From: Erinaceus europaeus
Taxonomy: Eukaryota; Chordata; Mammalia; Eulipotyphla; Erinaceidae
NCBI RefSeq assembly: GCF_950295315.1
Contig: NC_080172.1
Coordinates: 117,052,788 to 117,116,787, forward strand
DNA length: 64,000 nucleotides
Reading direction: 5' to 3'
Shown here: positions 9,580 through 17,868 of the stretch, one piece after another
How the letters are laid out: the number at the start of each line of letters is the position of its first letter
How positions within the stretch are numbered: the stretch's first letter is position 1
The notes under the pieces: generated by a model
Seen by the model: the letters and a program-made list of their open reading frames with translations, nothing else
Told to the model about the DNA's origin: nothing
Database searches by the model: none
Made by a program: the position numbers and the translations under genes

Positions 9580-11380
9580 TATTTTATTTCCTCCTTTCCT
9601 TCTTTCTTTCGTCACTAGAGTCACTGCTGGGTCTTAGCACCTGCACAATGATCATGGAGGCCATTCCCCCCCTTTCTTTTCCTTTCCTTTCCTTCCCTTC
9701 CTTTTCCCTTCTTTCCCCTTCCTTTCCCTTCCCTTCCCTTCCCTTCCTTTCCCTTCCCTTCCCTTCCCTTCCCTTCCTTTTCCCTTCCCTTCCCTTCTCT
9801 TCCATTCCCTTCCCTTCCCTTCCCTTCCTTTTCCCTTCCCTTCCCTTCCCTTCCCTTCCCTTCCCTTCCCTTCCCTTCCCTCCCCTTCTCTTCCCTTCCC
9901 TTCCCTTCCCTTCCCTTCCCTTCCCTTCCCTTCCCTTCCCTTCCCTTCCTTTCCCTTCCCTTCCCTTCCCTTCCCTTCCCTTCCCTTCCCTTCCCTTCCT
10001 TTTCCCTTCCCTTCCCTTCCCTCCCCTTCTCTTCCATTCCCTTCCCTTCCCTTCCTTTTCCTTTCCCTTCCCTTCCCTTCCCTTCCCTTCCTTTTCCCTT
10101 CCCTTCCCTTCCCTTCTCTTCCCTTCCCTTCCCTTCCCTTCTCTTCCCTTCCCTTCCCTTCCCTTCCCTTCCTTTCCCTTCCCTTCCCTTCCTTTCCCTT
10201 CCCTTCCCTTCCCTTCCCTTCCCTTCCCTTCCCTTCCCTTCCCTTCCTTTTCCCTTCCCTTCCCTTCCTTTTCCCTTCCCTTCCCTTCTCTTCCATTCCC
10301 TTCCCTTCCCTTCCTTTTCCCTTCCCTTCCCTTCTCTTCCATTCCCTTCCCTTCCCTTCCTTTCCCTTCTCTTCCCTTCCCTTCCCTTCCCTTCCCTTCC
10401 CTTCCCTTTCCCTTCCCTTCCCTTCCCTTCCTTTTCCCTTCCCTTCCCTTCCCTCCCCTTCTCTTCCATTCCCTTCCCTTCCTTTTCCTTTCCCTTCCCT
10501 TCCCTTCCCTTCCCTTCCCTTCCCTTCCTTTTCCCTTCCCTTCCCTTCCCTCCCCTTCTCTTCCCTTCCCTTCCCTTCCCTTCCTTTTCCTTTCCCTTCC
10601 CTTCCCTTCCTTTTCCCTTCCCTTCCCTTCCCTTCCTTTTCCCTTCCCTTCCCTTCCCTCCCCTTCCTTTTCCTTTCCCTTCCCTTCCCTTCCCTTCCCT
10701 TCCCTTCCCTTCCTTTTCCCTTCCCTTCCCTTCCCTTCTCTTCCCTTCCCTTCCCTTCCCTTCCCTTCCCTTCCCTTCCCTTCCTTTTCCCTTCCCTTCC
10801 CTTCCCTCCCCTTCTCTTCCCTTCCCTTCCCTTCCCTTCCCTTCCCTTCCCTTCCTTTTCCCTTCCCTTCCCTTCCCTTCCCTTCCCTTCCTTTTCCCTT
10901 CCCTTCCCTTCCCTCCCCTTCTCTTCCCTTCCCTTCCCTTCCCTTCCCTTCCTTTTCCCTTCCCTTCCCTTCCCTCCCCTTCTCTTCCCTTCCCTTCCCT
11001 TCCCTTCCCTTCCCTTCCCTTCCTTTTCCCTTCCCTTCCCTTCCCTCCCCTTCTCTTCCCTTCCCTTCCCTTCCTTTTCCCTTCCCTTCCCTTCCCTTCC
11101 CTCCCCTTCTCTTCCCTTCCCTTCCCTTCCCTTACCTTCCCTCCCCTTCTCTTCCCTTCCCTTCCTTTTCCCTTCCCTTCCCTTCCCTCCCCTTCTCTTC
11201 CCTTCCCTTTCCTTTCCTTTCCTTTCCTTCCCTTTCCTTGCCATTTAATAGGGTGACAGCAATTGAAGGAGAAGGGGGAAGAGAGAGAGACCTGTATCAC
11301 TGTTTTAACACTCTGCCCCTGTTGGTGGGGAGCAGGGCCTTGAACCTGGATGAATGTGCCCTAGAGGGTGTGTTGCCTCT
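9580..11380 (-). mobile_element. SINE-A split by a giant pyrimidine array
   Basis: Left part 9580-9670 reads, in complement, as the extra 3' segment of long SINE-A copies (CACTGCTGGGTCTTAGCACC...CATGGAGGCCATT). Right part 11241-11380 reads as the SINE body and head (GACAGCAATTGAAGGAG, GTTGGTGGGGAGCAGGG, TTGAACCTGGAT). Together they are one reverse-oriented SINE. Its short pyrimidine stretch between these parts, TTTTTCCCTTTT-like in other copies, has been replaced by about 1.57 kb of CCCTT repeats. Confidence 0.75.
9671..11240. repeat. 1.57 kb CCCTT (minus strand AAGGG) pentanucleotide array
   Basis: Almost every base fits tandem CCCTT units, interrupted at intervals by CCTTTTCCC, CCATTCCC, CTCTTCCC and CCCTCCCCTT variants. 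Over 300 units are present. The variants recur in blocks, implying segmental duplications on top of unit slippage. The array opens frames of more than 500 codons on both strands, none real. The minus strand is G-rich and can form G-quadruplex or triplex structure. Confidence 0.97.
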
Positions 11381-11517
11381 ACCAACTGCCTTTTCAAAAG
11401 CAGTTTCCCCATTCCTTGGCCTTGCTTTCCATCAGTCATAACAAAGGTACATTTTAAAGGAGTCTCAGGAGGCTGTGTTAGCTGAGAGCTGAGTGGGGTG
11501 TGGGGTATCAGGAGGTA

Positions 11518-11792
11518 TTAGAGATGGCCTTCTCAGAAGCCAGGCTAAGTACACATAGTACTAAGGCCAAGCACCTGCAAAAGGATCGAGGTTCAGCTCC
11601 CACTCCCCACCTGCAGGGGAAACACTTCACAAGAAGTGAAGCAGGTCTGCAGGTGTCTCTCTGTCTCTCCCTCTCTCTCCCCTCCTCTCTCCATTTCTCT
11701 CTGTCCTGTCCAGGAAAAGGAGGGAACAAATGGCCACCAGGAGCAGCGGGTTCATAGTGCCGGCACCAAGCCCCAGAGATAACCTTAGAAAC
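11518..11792 (+). mobile_element. SINE-A copy, long form
   Basis: Head near 11540 (CCAGGCTAAGTACACATAGTA), degraded B box GAGGTTCAGCTCCC, body GAAGTGAAGCAGGTCTGCAGGTGTC, CT stretch, then the extra 3' segment GGCCACCAGGAGCAGCGGGTTCATAG and CCAAGCCCCAGAGATAACC. The purine array that follows begins exactly at its tail. Confidence 0.8.
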
Positions 11793-12231
11793 AAAAAGAG
11801 AGAGAGGAATAGAGGGGGGAGAGAGAGGATGGGGGAGCGTGAGGGAGGGAGAGAGAGAGGGGGGGAAAAAGAAGGATAGAGAGAGGGGGAGAGAGAGAAG
11901 GAGGAAGAGAGAGGGCAGGGGGGAGAGATGGGGAAGGAGAGAGAGGGATAGAGAGAGGGAGGGAGGGAGAGAGAAAAAGAGAGAGGGAGAGAGAGGGAAG
12001 GAGAGAGAGAGAGGAGACAGAGGGAAGGAAAGGGGAAAAGAGGGAGGGAGAGAAAGGGAGGGATAGAGGGACAGAGAGAGAAGGAAAGAGGGGGAGAGAG
12101 GGAGGGAGAGAAAGAGAGGGAGAGAGAGAAAGAGAGAGGGAGAGATAGGGAGAGAAAAAGAAAGAGGAGAGAAAGAAGGAAAGAGGAAGAGAGAGAGAGG
12201 GAGGGAGGGAGAGAGAGAGAGAGAGAGAGCC
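11793..12231. repeat. GA-rich purine array on a SINE tail
   Basis: About 440 bp of nearly pure purine (GAGAGAGGGA, GGGAGGGAGAGA, AAAGAGAG words), starting directly after the 3' end of the SINE at 11518-11792. Its strand polarity is opposite to the CCCTT array upstream, so purine and pyrimidine strands swap within 0.5 kb. Confidence 0.95.
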
Positions 12232-12944
12232 TTCTCTGTGCTCATCTGCTAGCACAACTCATTACTCCCCACCTCACAGGCAGTATCAGGCTGTGACAAG
12301 CCAGTGCCAGGCAGCCGGCCTCCCCCATGCACCCGGCCCCGAGAGCCAACCTGAGGGGCTTCACGCATTTTTAGGGCTCTTGAGCCCCCTTCTCTATCGT
12401 CCCCAGATTGGGTTAGACCCCTTCTTGGACTTCCCTGTTCCTTCCAAGTTAAGCGTCTGCTCCATTTTCTCGCCCTGACTAGCCCAGGAGCTGCCTGCTC
12501 CTCTCCCCAGAGGCCGTAGGCTCCATGGTGCAGTTCTCACGGGGTCTCACCTGCCTGATGTGGCCTGACACAGGCCTGGGTGCTCTGTGAGCACCCAGTA
12601 AACACCTGTTGGGCCCGGCACCCCATCTGTGTCTCCTCCTCCCTGTGTCAATACGAGATACTCAGCATCTGTGTCTGGAACCCCTTGGACCCCTGTTGTT
12701 GCCCCTTGTTCTGAGGCAGGGCTGCACTCGCTCAGTGAACACCTGTCGACTTGCCCTTGCTGAAACGCTGACACCTCATCACGTCACAGGTTCCAGCTTC
12801 TGGACCAGGACACTAGAACCCCAGCAGCCCCTGCATCTTTCTCTTTTCCCAACCCCACTTCCACCCCTGCCAAGCGGTGTGGACCCAGATTCACCCACAC
12901 CCAGTCCTCACTGCGATGAAGAGATGGACTGTTCGGCGGAAGGT
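12232..12944. other. Intergenic DNA
   Basis: No gene is called. A segment near 12575-12615 (GGGTGCTCTGTGAGCACCCA with GTAAACACCTGTTGG) is a short perfect-arm palindrome and also resembles the 3' end of MIR/L2-type repeats. Confidence 0.4.
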
Positions 12945-14030
12945 TCTAAGCCAGAGTCACGGGGGCACACAGCCGCTCTGGGGCACCCTGGGGTCTAAGC
13001 AGAGTCACAGGGGCACACAGCTGCTCTGGGGCACCCTGGGGTCTAAGCAGAGTCATGGGGGCACACAGCCACTCTGGGGCACCCTGGGGTCTAAGCCAGA
13101 GTCACGGGGGCACACAGCCACTCTGGGACACCCTGGGGCCTAAGCAGAGTCACAGGGGCACACAGCCGCTCTGGTGCACCCTGGGGTCTAAGCAGAGTCA
13201 CAGGGGCACACAGCCGCTCTGGGGCACCCTGGGGTCTAAGCAGAGTCACAGGGGCACACAGCCACTCTGGGACACCCTGGGGCCTAAGCCAGAGTCACAG
13301 GGGCACACAGCCGCTCTGGGACACCCTGGGGCCTAAGCCAGAGTCACAGGGGCACACAGCCACTCTGGGACACCCTGGGGCCTAAGCCAGAGTCACAGGG
13401 GCACACAGCCACTCTGGGGCACCCTGGGGTCTAAGCAGAGTCACAGGGGCACACAGCCGCTCTGGGACACCCTGGGGCCTAAGCCAGAGTCACAGGGGCA
13501 CACAGCCACTCTGGGACACCCTGGGGTCTAAGCAGAGTCACAGGGGCACACAGCCACTCTGGGGACACCCTGGGGTCTAAGCCAGAGTCACAGGGGCACA
13601 CAGCTGCTCTGGGGACACCCTGGGGTCTAAGCAGAGTCACGGGGGGCACACAGCCGCTCTGGGGACACCCTGGGGTCTAAGTCAGAGTCACAGGGGCACA
13701 CAGCCGCTCTGGGGACACCCTGGGGTCTAAGCAGAGTCACGGGGGGCACACAGCCGCTCTGGGGCACCCTGGGGTCTAAGCCAGAGTCACGGGGGCACAC
13801 AGCCGCTCTGGGGACACCCTGGGGTCTAAGCCAGAGTCACGGGGGCACACAGCCGCTCTGGGGACACCCTGGGGTCTAAGCCAGAGTCACGGGGGCACAC
13901 AGCCGCTCTGGGGACACCCTGGGGTCTAAGCCAGAGTCACAGGGGCACACAGCCGCTCTGGGGACACCCTGGGGTCTAAGGCAGAGTCACGGGGGGCACA
14001 TAGCCGCTCTGGGGCACCCTGGGGTCTTCA
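12945..14030. repeat. Minisatellite, about 22 copies of a 48-49 bp unit
   Basis: Each unit contains GTCTAAGC(C)AGAGTCAC, then GGGGCACACAGCC(G/A)CTCTGG, then GG(A/-)CACCCTGGG. Copies differ at a few fixed positions: AGCAGAG or AGCCAGAG, GCACCC or GACACCC, GTCT or GCCT. Units near the left end carry the shorter spacer and those near the right end mostly GGGGACACCC, so variants are clustered. It begins about 4.9 kb upstream of the KLHDC7A start codon. No dyad symmetry or spacer/repeat alternation exists, so it is not a CRISPR. Confidence 0.95.
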
Positions 14031-14124
14031 CTGGGCACACCACAAGGGCTAACAGTCTATGTGTGGCTGGGTAGTAGCTCACCAAGGAAAGCACACACGC
14101 TACCATGCGTGCAGGTTAGGGTTC

Positions 14125-14330
14125 AAGGGGCCAGGTCGTGGTGCCTCTAGTTAAGTACATGTATTCCCATGCACAAGGACCCAGGTTCAAGTCACCAGTC
14201 CCCACCTGCAGGGGCAGGGGGACAATTCATGAGTGGTGAACTAGGACTGCAGATGTCTCTCTGTCTCTCGTCCTCCCTCTCAATATCTCTATTCTAGCAA
14301 ATAAAATTAAAATGTTAAAAGAAAAAAAAG
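14125..14330 (+). mobile_element. SINE-B copy
   Basis: Head GGGGCCAGGTCGTGGTGCCT, B box GGTTCAAGTCACC, body GAACTAGGACTGCAGATGTC and an AATAAAATTAAAATG tail. It is moderately diverged. Confidence 0.8.
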
Positions 14331-14477
14331 ACTAGGGTTTCAATCCATGGTCCCTGCCCCAGGAAGGAAGCTTCACAGGTAATGGAGGAGTGTGGCAGGT
14401 GTCTCTCTGTCTATCAACCTCTATCAAAAAGGAAAATAATGGGGAAAAAAAAAAGACTGTCAAGTAGGGTGGATTTA
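14331..14477 (+). mobile_element. Partial SINE, head missing
   Basis: It begins at a B-box-like GGGTTTCAATCCATGG and continues through GGAAGCTTCACAGGTAATGG and GTGTCTCTCTGTCTATC into an A-rich tail. The A-box half of the tRNA-like head is absent. Confidence 0.55.
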
Positions 14478-14690
14478 GGGGGTCAGGTGGTGATGCACCT
14501 GATGGAGCACTCATGTCACAGTGAGCAAGGACCCGGGTTCAAGTCCCTGGTCCCCAACTGCAGGGAGGAAGCTTCATGAGAGGCGAAGCAGGGCTGCAGG
14601 TGTCTCTCTCTTCTCTATCTCCCCCTTCCTGTTTGATTTCTGACTCTCCCTATCCACTCAATAAATAAAGATAGTTTATAAAAAGAAGGG
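14478..14690 (+). mobile_element. SINE-B copy
   Basis: Head GGGGGTCAGGTGGTGATGCA, B box GGGTTCAAGTCCC, body GAAGCAGGGCTGCAGGTGTC and an AATAAATAAAGATAG tail. It is the third same-orientation SINE in 570 bp. Confidence 0.88.
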
Positions 14691-15804
14691 TGAAGTTCTA
14701 TAACTCCAAACGCAAACACTAACCTAGCTGTTAAAAAAGAAAGAGTCCACTTGCTTGGTGGCCCTGTGAATACAGATGTCAGGTCACAGCACACCTACTG
14801 CTGTGGCATGAGTCTCTCCCTCCAGAGAACTAGAATCCTGGGCTCCCCCTGCCCCTGGACTGTGGCCGTCGGGAGGCCCCACATCCTCCCAGAGAGTCCT
14901 ACGTTCACTATGGAAGACCTCATTTTCTTTCACACTTACGCCTCCTCCTCCCCTTTCCAGAGGCAGACGCATGGACCAGGCCGCTAGAGAAACCTTGCTC
15001 TAAATCAAGACTCTGCCTGCCACACCTCCTGTAGAACACGGGCACATCTCTCTGAGTCTGTTTCCCTAACTGCAAACACGACCGTGAGAACAGTCGCCAA
15101 TGTTCCGAGTTACTGGGAAGGCTATCGGGAGATAAAGCGACCGGCATCATTCCCTGAAGCTCCCATCACGCGGTAAAGCTACTGAGTCTGGGGGGGGGGG
15201 GAGATGGGGAGCAGGTAGTGGTAGAGCTTAGAAGACTGCATGTCTCCAAGGCATCTGTGGTCATTCTTGGGCCTGTTGAAGCAGAGCCTCTGAGTGACAC
15301 AGTTCATCTGGACAGCGTCTGCCTGTCACGCCCTGGAGCCCAGTTTAAACCCAGGGCCCTGCACACTGGAGGCAGACGCTGTGCTGAGCTGTCTTTCCCC
15401 TTCTTTCTCTGTCTCTCTCCTTAGAGCTGAAGGCATCAACTGAAGAAAAAAGAAATCAGAATTTGTGTGTTGACCATGAAGGAGAGAAAGGGAGCCCCAG
15501 AGTCTGGCTGCCAGTGACCAGGGGCGGGGAGGGGGGGAAACTGAGGACATCTGTCTGGCTTCCAGAGTCTTACCTGTTGGGTGAATTCAGGTCTGTAGCC
15601 TTCAAAGGACACGTCCTGATTTACAAATAGGTGATTTCTCCTCCAAATCAGCATGACAAGCAGCAGGGGAGAGTCGCCCTGTGTGCCCAGCCGCTAGCAC
15701 TCACAATTGCACCGGCTGGTGACCCCATGCAGGTGACTGTGTGCAGAGTTGAGCAGTCTCTGTCTTGACTTAGAATCCAGGGCCCATGTCACGAAAGCCA
15801 TGGA
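14691..15804. other. Intergenic DNA with MIR and SINE-D traces
   Basis: 14995-15150 resembles a reverse MIR (CTGAGTCTGTTTCCCTAACTG, GTGAGAACAG). 15290-15450 resembles a plus-strand SINE-D (CAGTTCATCTGGACAGCGTC, GGAGCCCAGTTTAAACCC). A G-run lies at 15190-15201. No gene is recognised. Confidence 0.45.
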
Positions 15805-16135
15805 GGGCTGGGCCGTGGTGGCCGTGGCGGTGGTGGTGGTGGTTCACCTGATCGAATGCGTCCACTACTATGCACAAGGACCCGGGTTCAAGCCCCCAGA
15901 GGTACCTGTGGGCTGAGGAGAAGATTCATGAGCAATGAAGTAGTGTTACAAGTGTCAGAAAGGGGACTGGAGAAACAGTTCACTTGGACAGCGCTGCTTG
16001 CCCATGCACAGAACCCAACCCTTACCACACTGAAGAAATCTTTTGGTAGTGTTCTCTCTCTCTCTCTCCCTCTCCCCCTCTCTCCCTGTCTCCCTCTCTC
16101 CCTCTCCCTCTCTCTCTAAAATAAGACAAAATAAA
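15805..16135 (+). mobile_element. Diverged SINE-B followed by SINE-D
   Basis: 15806-15955 has a GTGGTTCACCTGATCGAATG head, B box GGGTTCAAGCCCC and a degraded body. 15960-16135 has the SINE-D pattern GGACTGGAGAAACAGTTCAC...GCTTGCCCATGC...ACACTGAAGAAATC with a CT-rich end. Confidence 0.6.
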
Positions 16136-16214
16136 ATTTATTGACACAAGAAGAAGGGGTGTAAAGAAGGAACAGATGATTCTAGAAGAACAAAGCCCAG
16201 TGAAGACAAAGAAG

Positions 16215-16435
16215 GAGGGGCTGGGTGGTGGGGCCCCTGGTTGAGCACACAGGTTACAGAGCACTAGACCCGGGTTCAAGCCCCCGCTCCCCCACCTGCA
16301 GGGGGAGAGCTTCATGAGTGGTGAAGCAGGGCTGCAGGTGTCTCTCTGTCTCTCTCCCTCTCTATCTGCCCCTTCCCTCTCAATCTCTGGCTGTGTCTAT
16401 TCAATAAATAAAGATAATATAAATTATTTTTTAAA
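16215..16435 (+). mobile_element. SINE-B copy
   Basis: Head GGCTGGGTGGTGGGGCCCCT, B box GGGTTCAAGCCCC, body GTGGTGAAGCAGGGCTGCAG, tail AATAAATAAAGATAATAT. It is the nearest clear SINE upstream of KLHDC7A, about 1.4 kb from the start codon. Confidence 0.88.
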
Positions 16436-16939
16436 AAAGAAGACAAAGGAGACAGAATCTGACCCAACCAAGAGAGGGAGACGAGCTAAGATGATGGGGC
16501 CCCCCAGGTGCAGAGAGAACCGAGTCAGGCATGCAAAGCCATGCAGACTGCAGAGAACTGTGGCCCCCAGTGCAGGGAGCCAGGCTCCCCCCCAAGCTGG
16601 CCGTTCCTCTGGCCCGCAGAAGAGTGTCTTTGTTTCCACCTCTTAGCTGCACATCAGTGTCTAGAAATGAAGACAGTCACACTGGACCAAGTGTCCCTGA
16701 AAGCCTGGGGTCAGCCCGAGCCGAGGCCGCCCACCTGGCCTCGCCAGCCACCCACCTGTCTCCTCCTTACAATGCCTAGCCTCCGAGGAGTTGGCACTAT
16801 GACATCTCTGCCCTGGCCTCTGGGACCTGGGTCCGCAGGGGCAGAATGCACATTCCGCAGCAGGTGACAGTTACTGAGCAGTGGTGAGATAAGAAAGAGA
16901 GGGAGGGTAGGGGAGAAAAATAACTCATGTTCATTAAAC
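16436..16939. other. Intergenic DNA
   Basis: Single-copy sequence. No conserved-looking motif cluster or exon is identified. Confidence 0.35.
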
Positions 16940-17013
16940 TTGGACAAAGTAGAGCTCTGAGGACTTACACATATTCACCGCTTTATTATCACCATGGACA
17001 TAGGAGGTTTCAG

Positions 17014-17058
<45 letters not shown>

Positions 17059-17150
17059 CATTTTTCAGGTGGATAAGGTACAGTGAATTACCTGCCTACA
17101 ATCACAGAGCCAGGGAATCAGGACCCAGAAACCACCTCGGTGGTGACGTG
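16940..17150 (+). mobile_element. MIR with compound (CT)n(CA)n insertion
   Basis: Left and right parts (ACTTACACATATTCACCGC, TTTTTCAGGTGGATAAGGTA, CAATCACAGAGCCAGG) follow the MIR core order. The microsatellite 17014-17060, about 12 CT followed by 10 CA, sits in the middle of it. Confidence 0.6.
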
Positions 17151-17868
17151 GGGACTCTGTCACCGTTCACAGTGAGGGTGTACCCCCACACTTGTCCCAG
17201 CTCCTCTCAGGAAGGCCAGTGTCTCCTGCAGACCCATCGGTAGGGCCGGCAAGCAGAAGCATTCAAGAGCCGTGTCAGGTGACTGGGCCACGGTCCCGGC
17301 TCAGCCTCCCAGGCTGGCAGGTGCTGACCCCACTGTGAAGACCCAGCAGACAGTGTGGCAGGAGAGCCCAGGCCACACCTCAGTGACTACACCTGCCTCA
17401 CATGCACCACACCCTCCAAGCCCTGCGGATTTGCAAAATAGATCATGAAGCTCACGCAAAGCAGAGCCAACCCTGTGCGTTTCCTGGTACCTGGGGACTG
17501 TTTGATTAAGGCTGAGCACTTCCTCCTCTGCACATACACACCGGACGCTCCGAGCCACCTCCCTGCTGCTGGCTCAGGCTGCCCACCAGCTCAGCCCTGG
17601 GGGAGGCCCTTACACCCCCAGCCAGGGAACTAACAAGTATCAGAGGATTCCAGGAGCCCAGCTGCAAAGATCGGCCGCCCCCCCCAGGGTCCCAGAAGCT
17701 GCCCTCTGCCAGCTCGAAGGCACCTGTACTCCAAGTCCTCAGCTGCCGGCCTGCACCAGCCCGGAACCCCCTCCCGCTCTGCTCCGCGGGAGCCAGGAAC
17801 GGCCCCTATTAGGCAATCATTAATTGGATTCTTGACGTTCCGTGGCCCCAACTTGGCCTGAGAGAAGC
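17151..17868 (+). promoter_or_regulatory. 5' flank and probable promoter region of KLHDC7A
   Basis: This is the SINE-free interval immediately upstream of the start codon. No TATA box is evident. The last 60 bp contain an AT-rich island (CCTATTAGG, then ATCATTAATTGGATTC at 17817-17832) in otherwise GC-rich DNA. It resembles a homeodomain or weak HNF1-type site and is the best cis-element candidate. The transcription start cannot be placed from sequence alone. The promoter role is inferred from position. Confidence 0.35.

Noticed and set aside
9405..11441. A 678 codon plus-strand frame and 530-559 codon minus-strand frames
   Set aside because: They are by-products of the CCCTT array: five-base units read as Phe/Pro/Ser/Leu or Gly/Lys/Arg/Glu in every frame. 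No start context or domain.
12945..14030. CRISPR-like array
   Set aside because: The whole 48-49 bp unit repeats with no unique spacers, and the host is a mammal. It is a minisatellite.
17240..17640. Upstream exon of KLHDC7A or an IGSF21/PAX7 exon
   Set aside because: No frame bounded by splice sites matches immunoglobulin, paired-box or kelch sequence.
17842..17868. N-terminal extension of KLHDC7A from a GTG codon
   Set aside because: Animal nuclear genes start at ATG, and conserved family residues begin just after the ATG at 17869.
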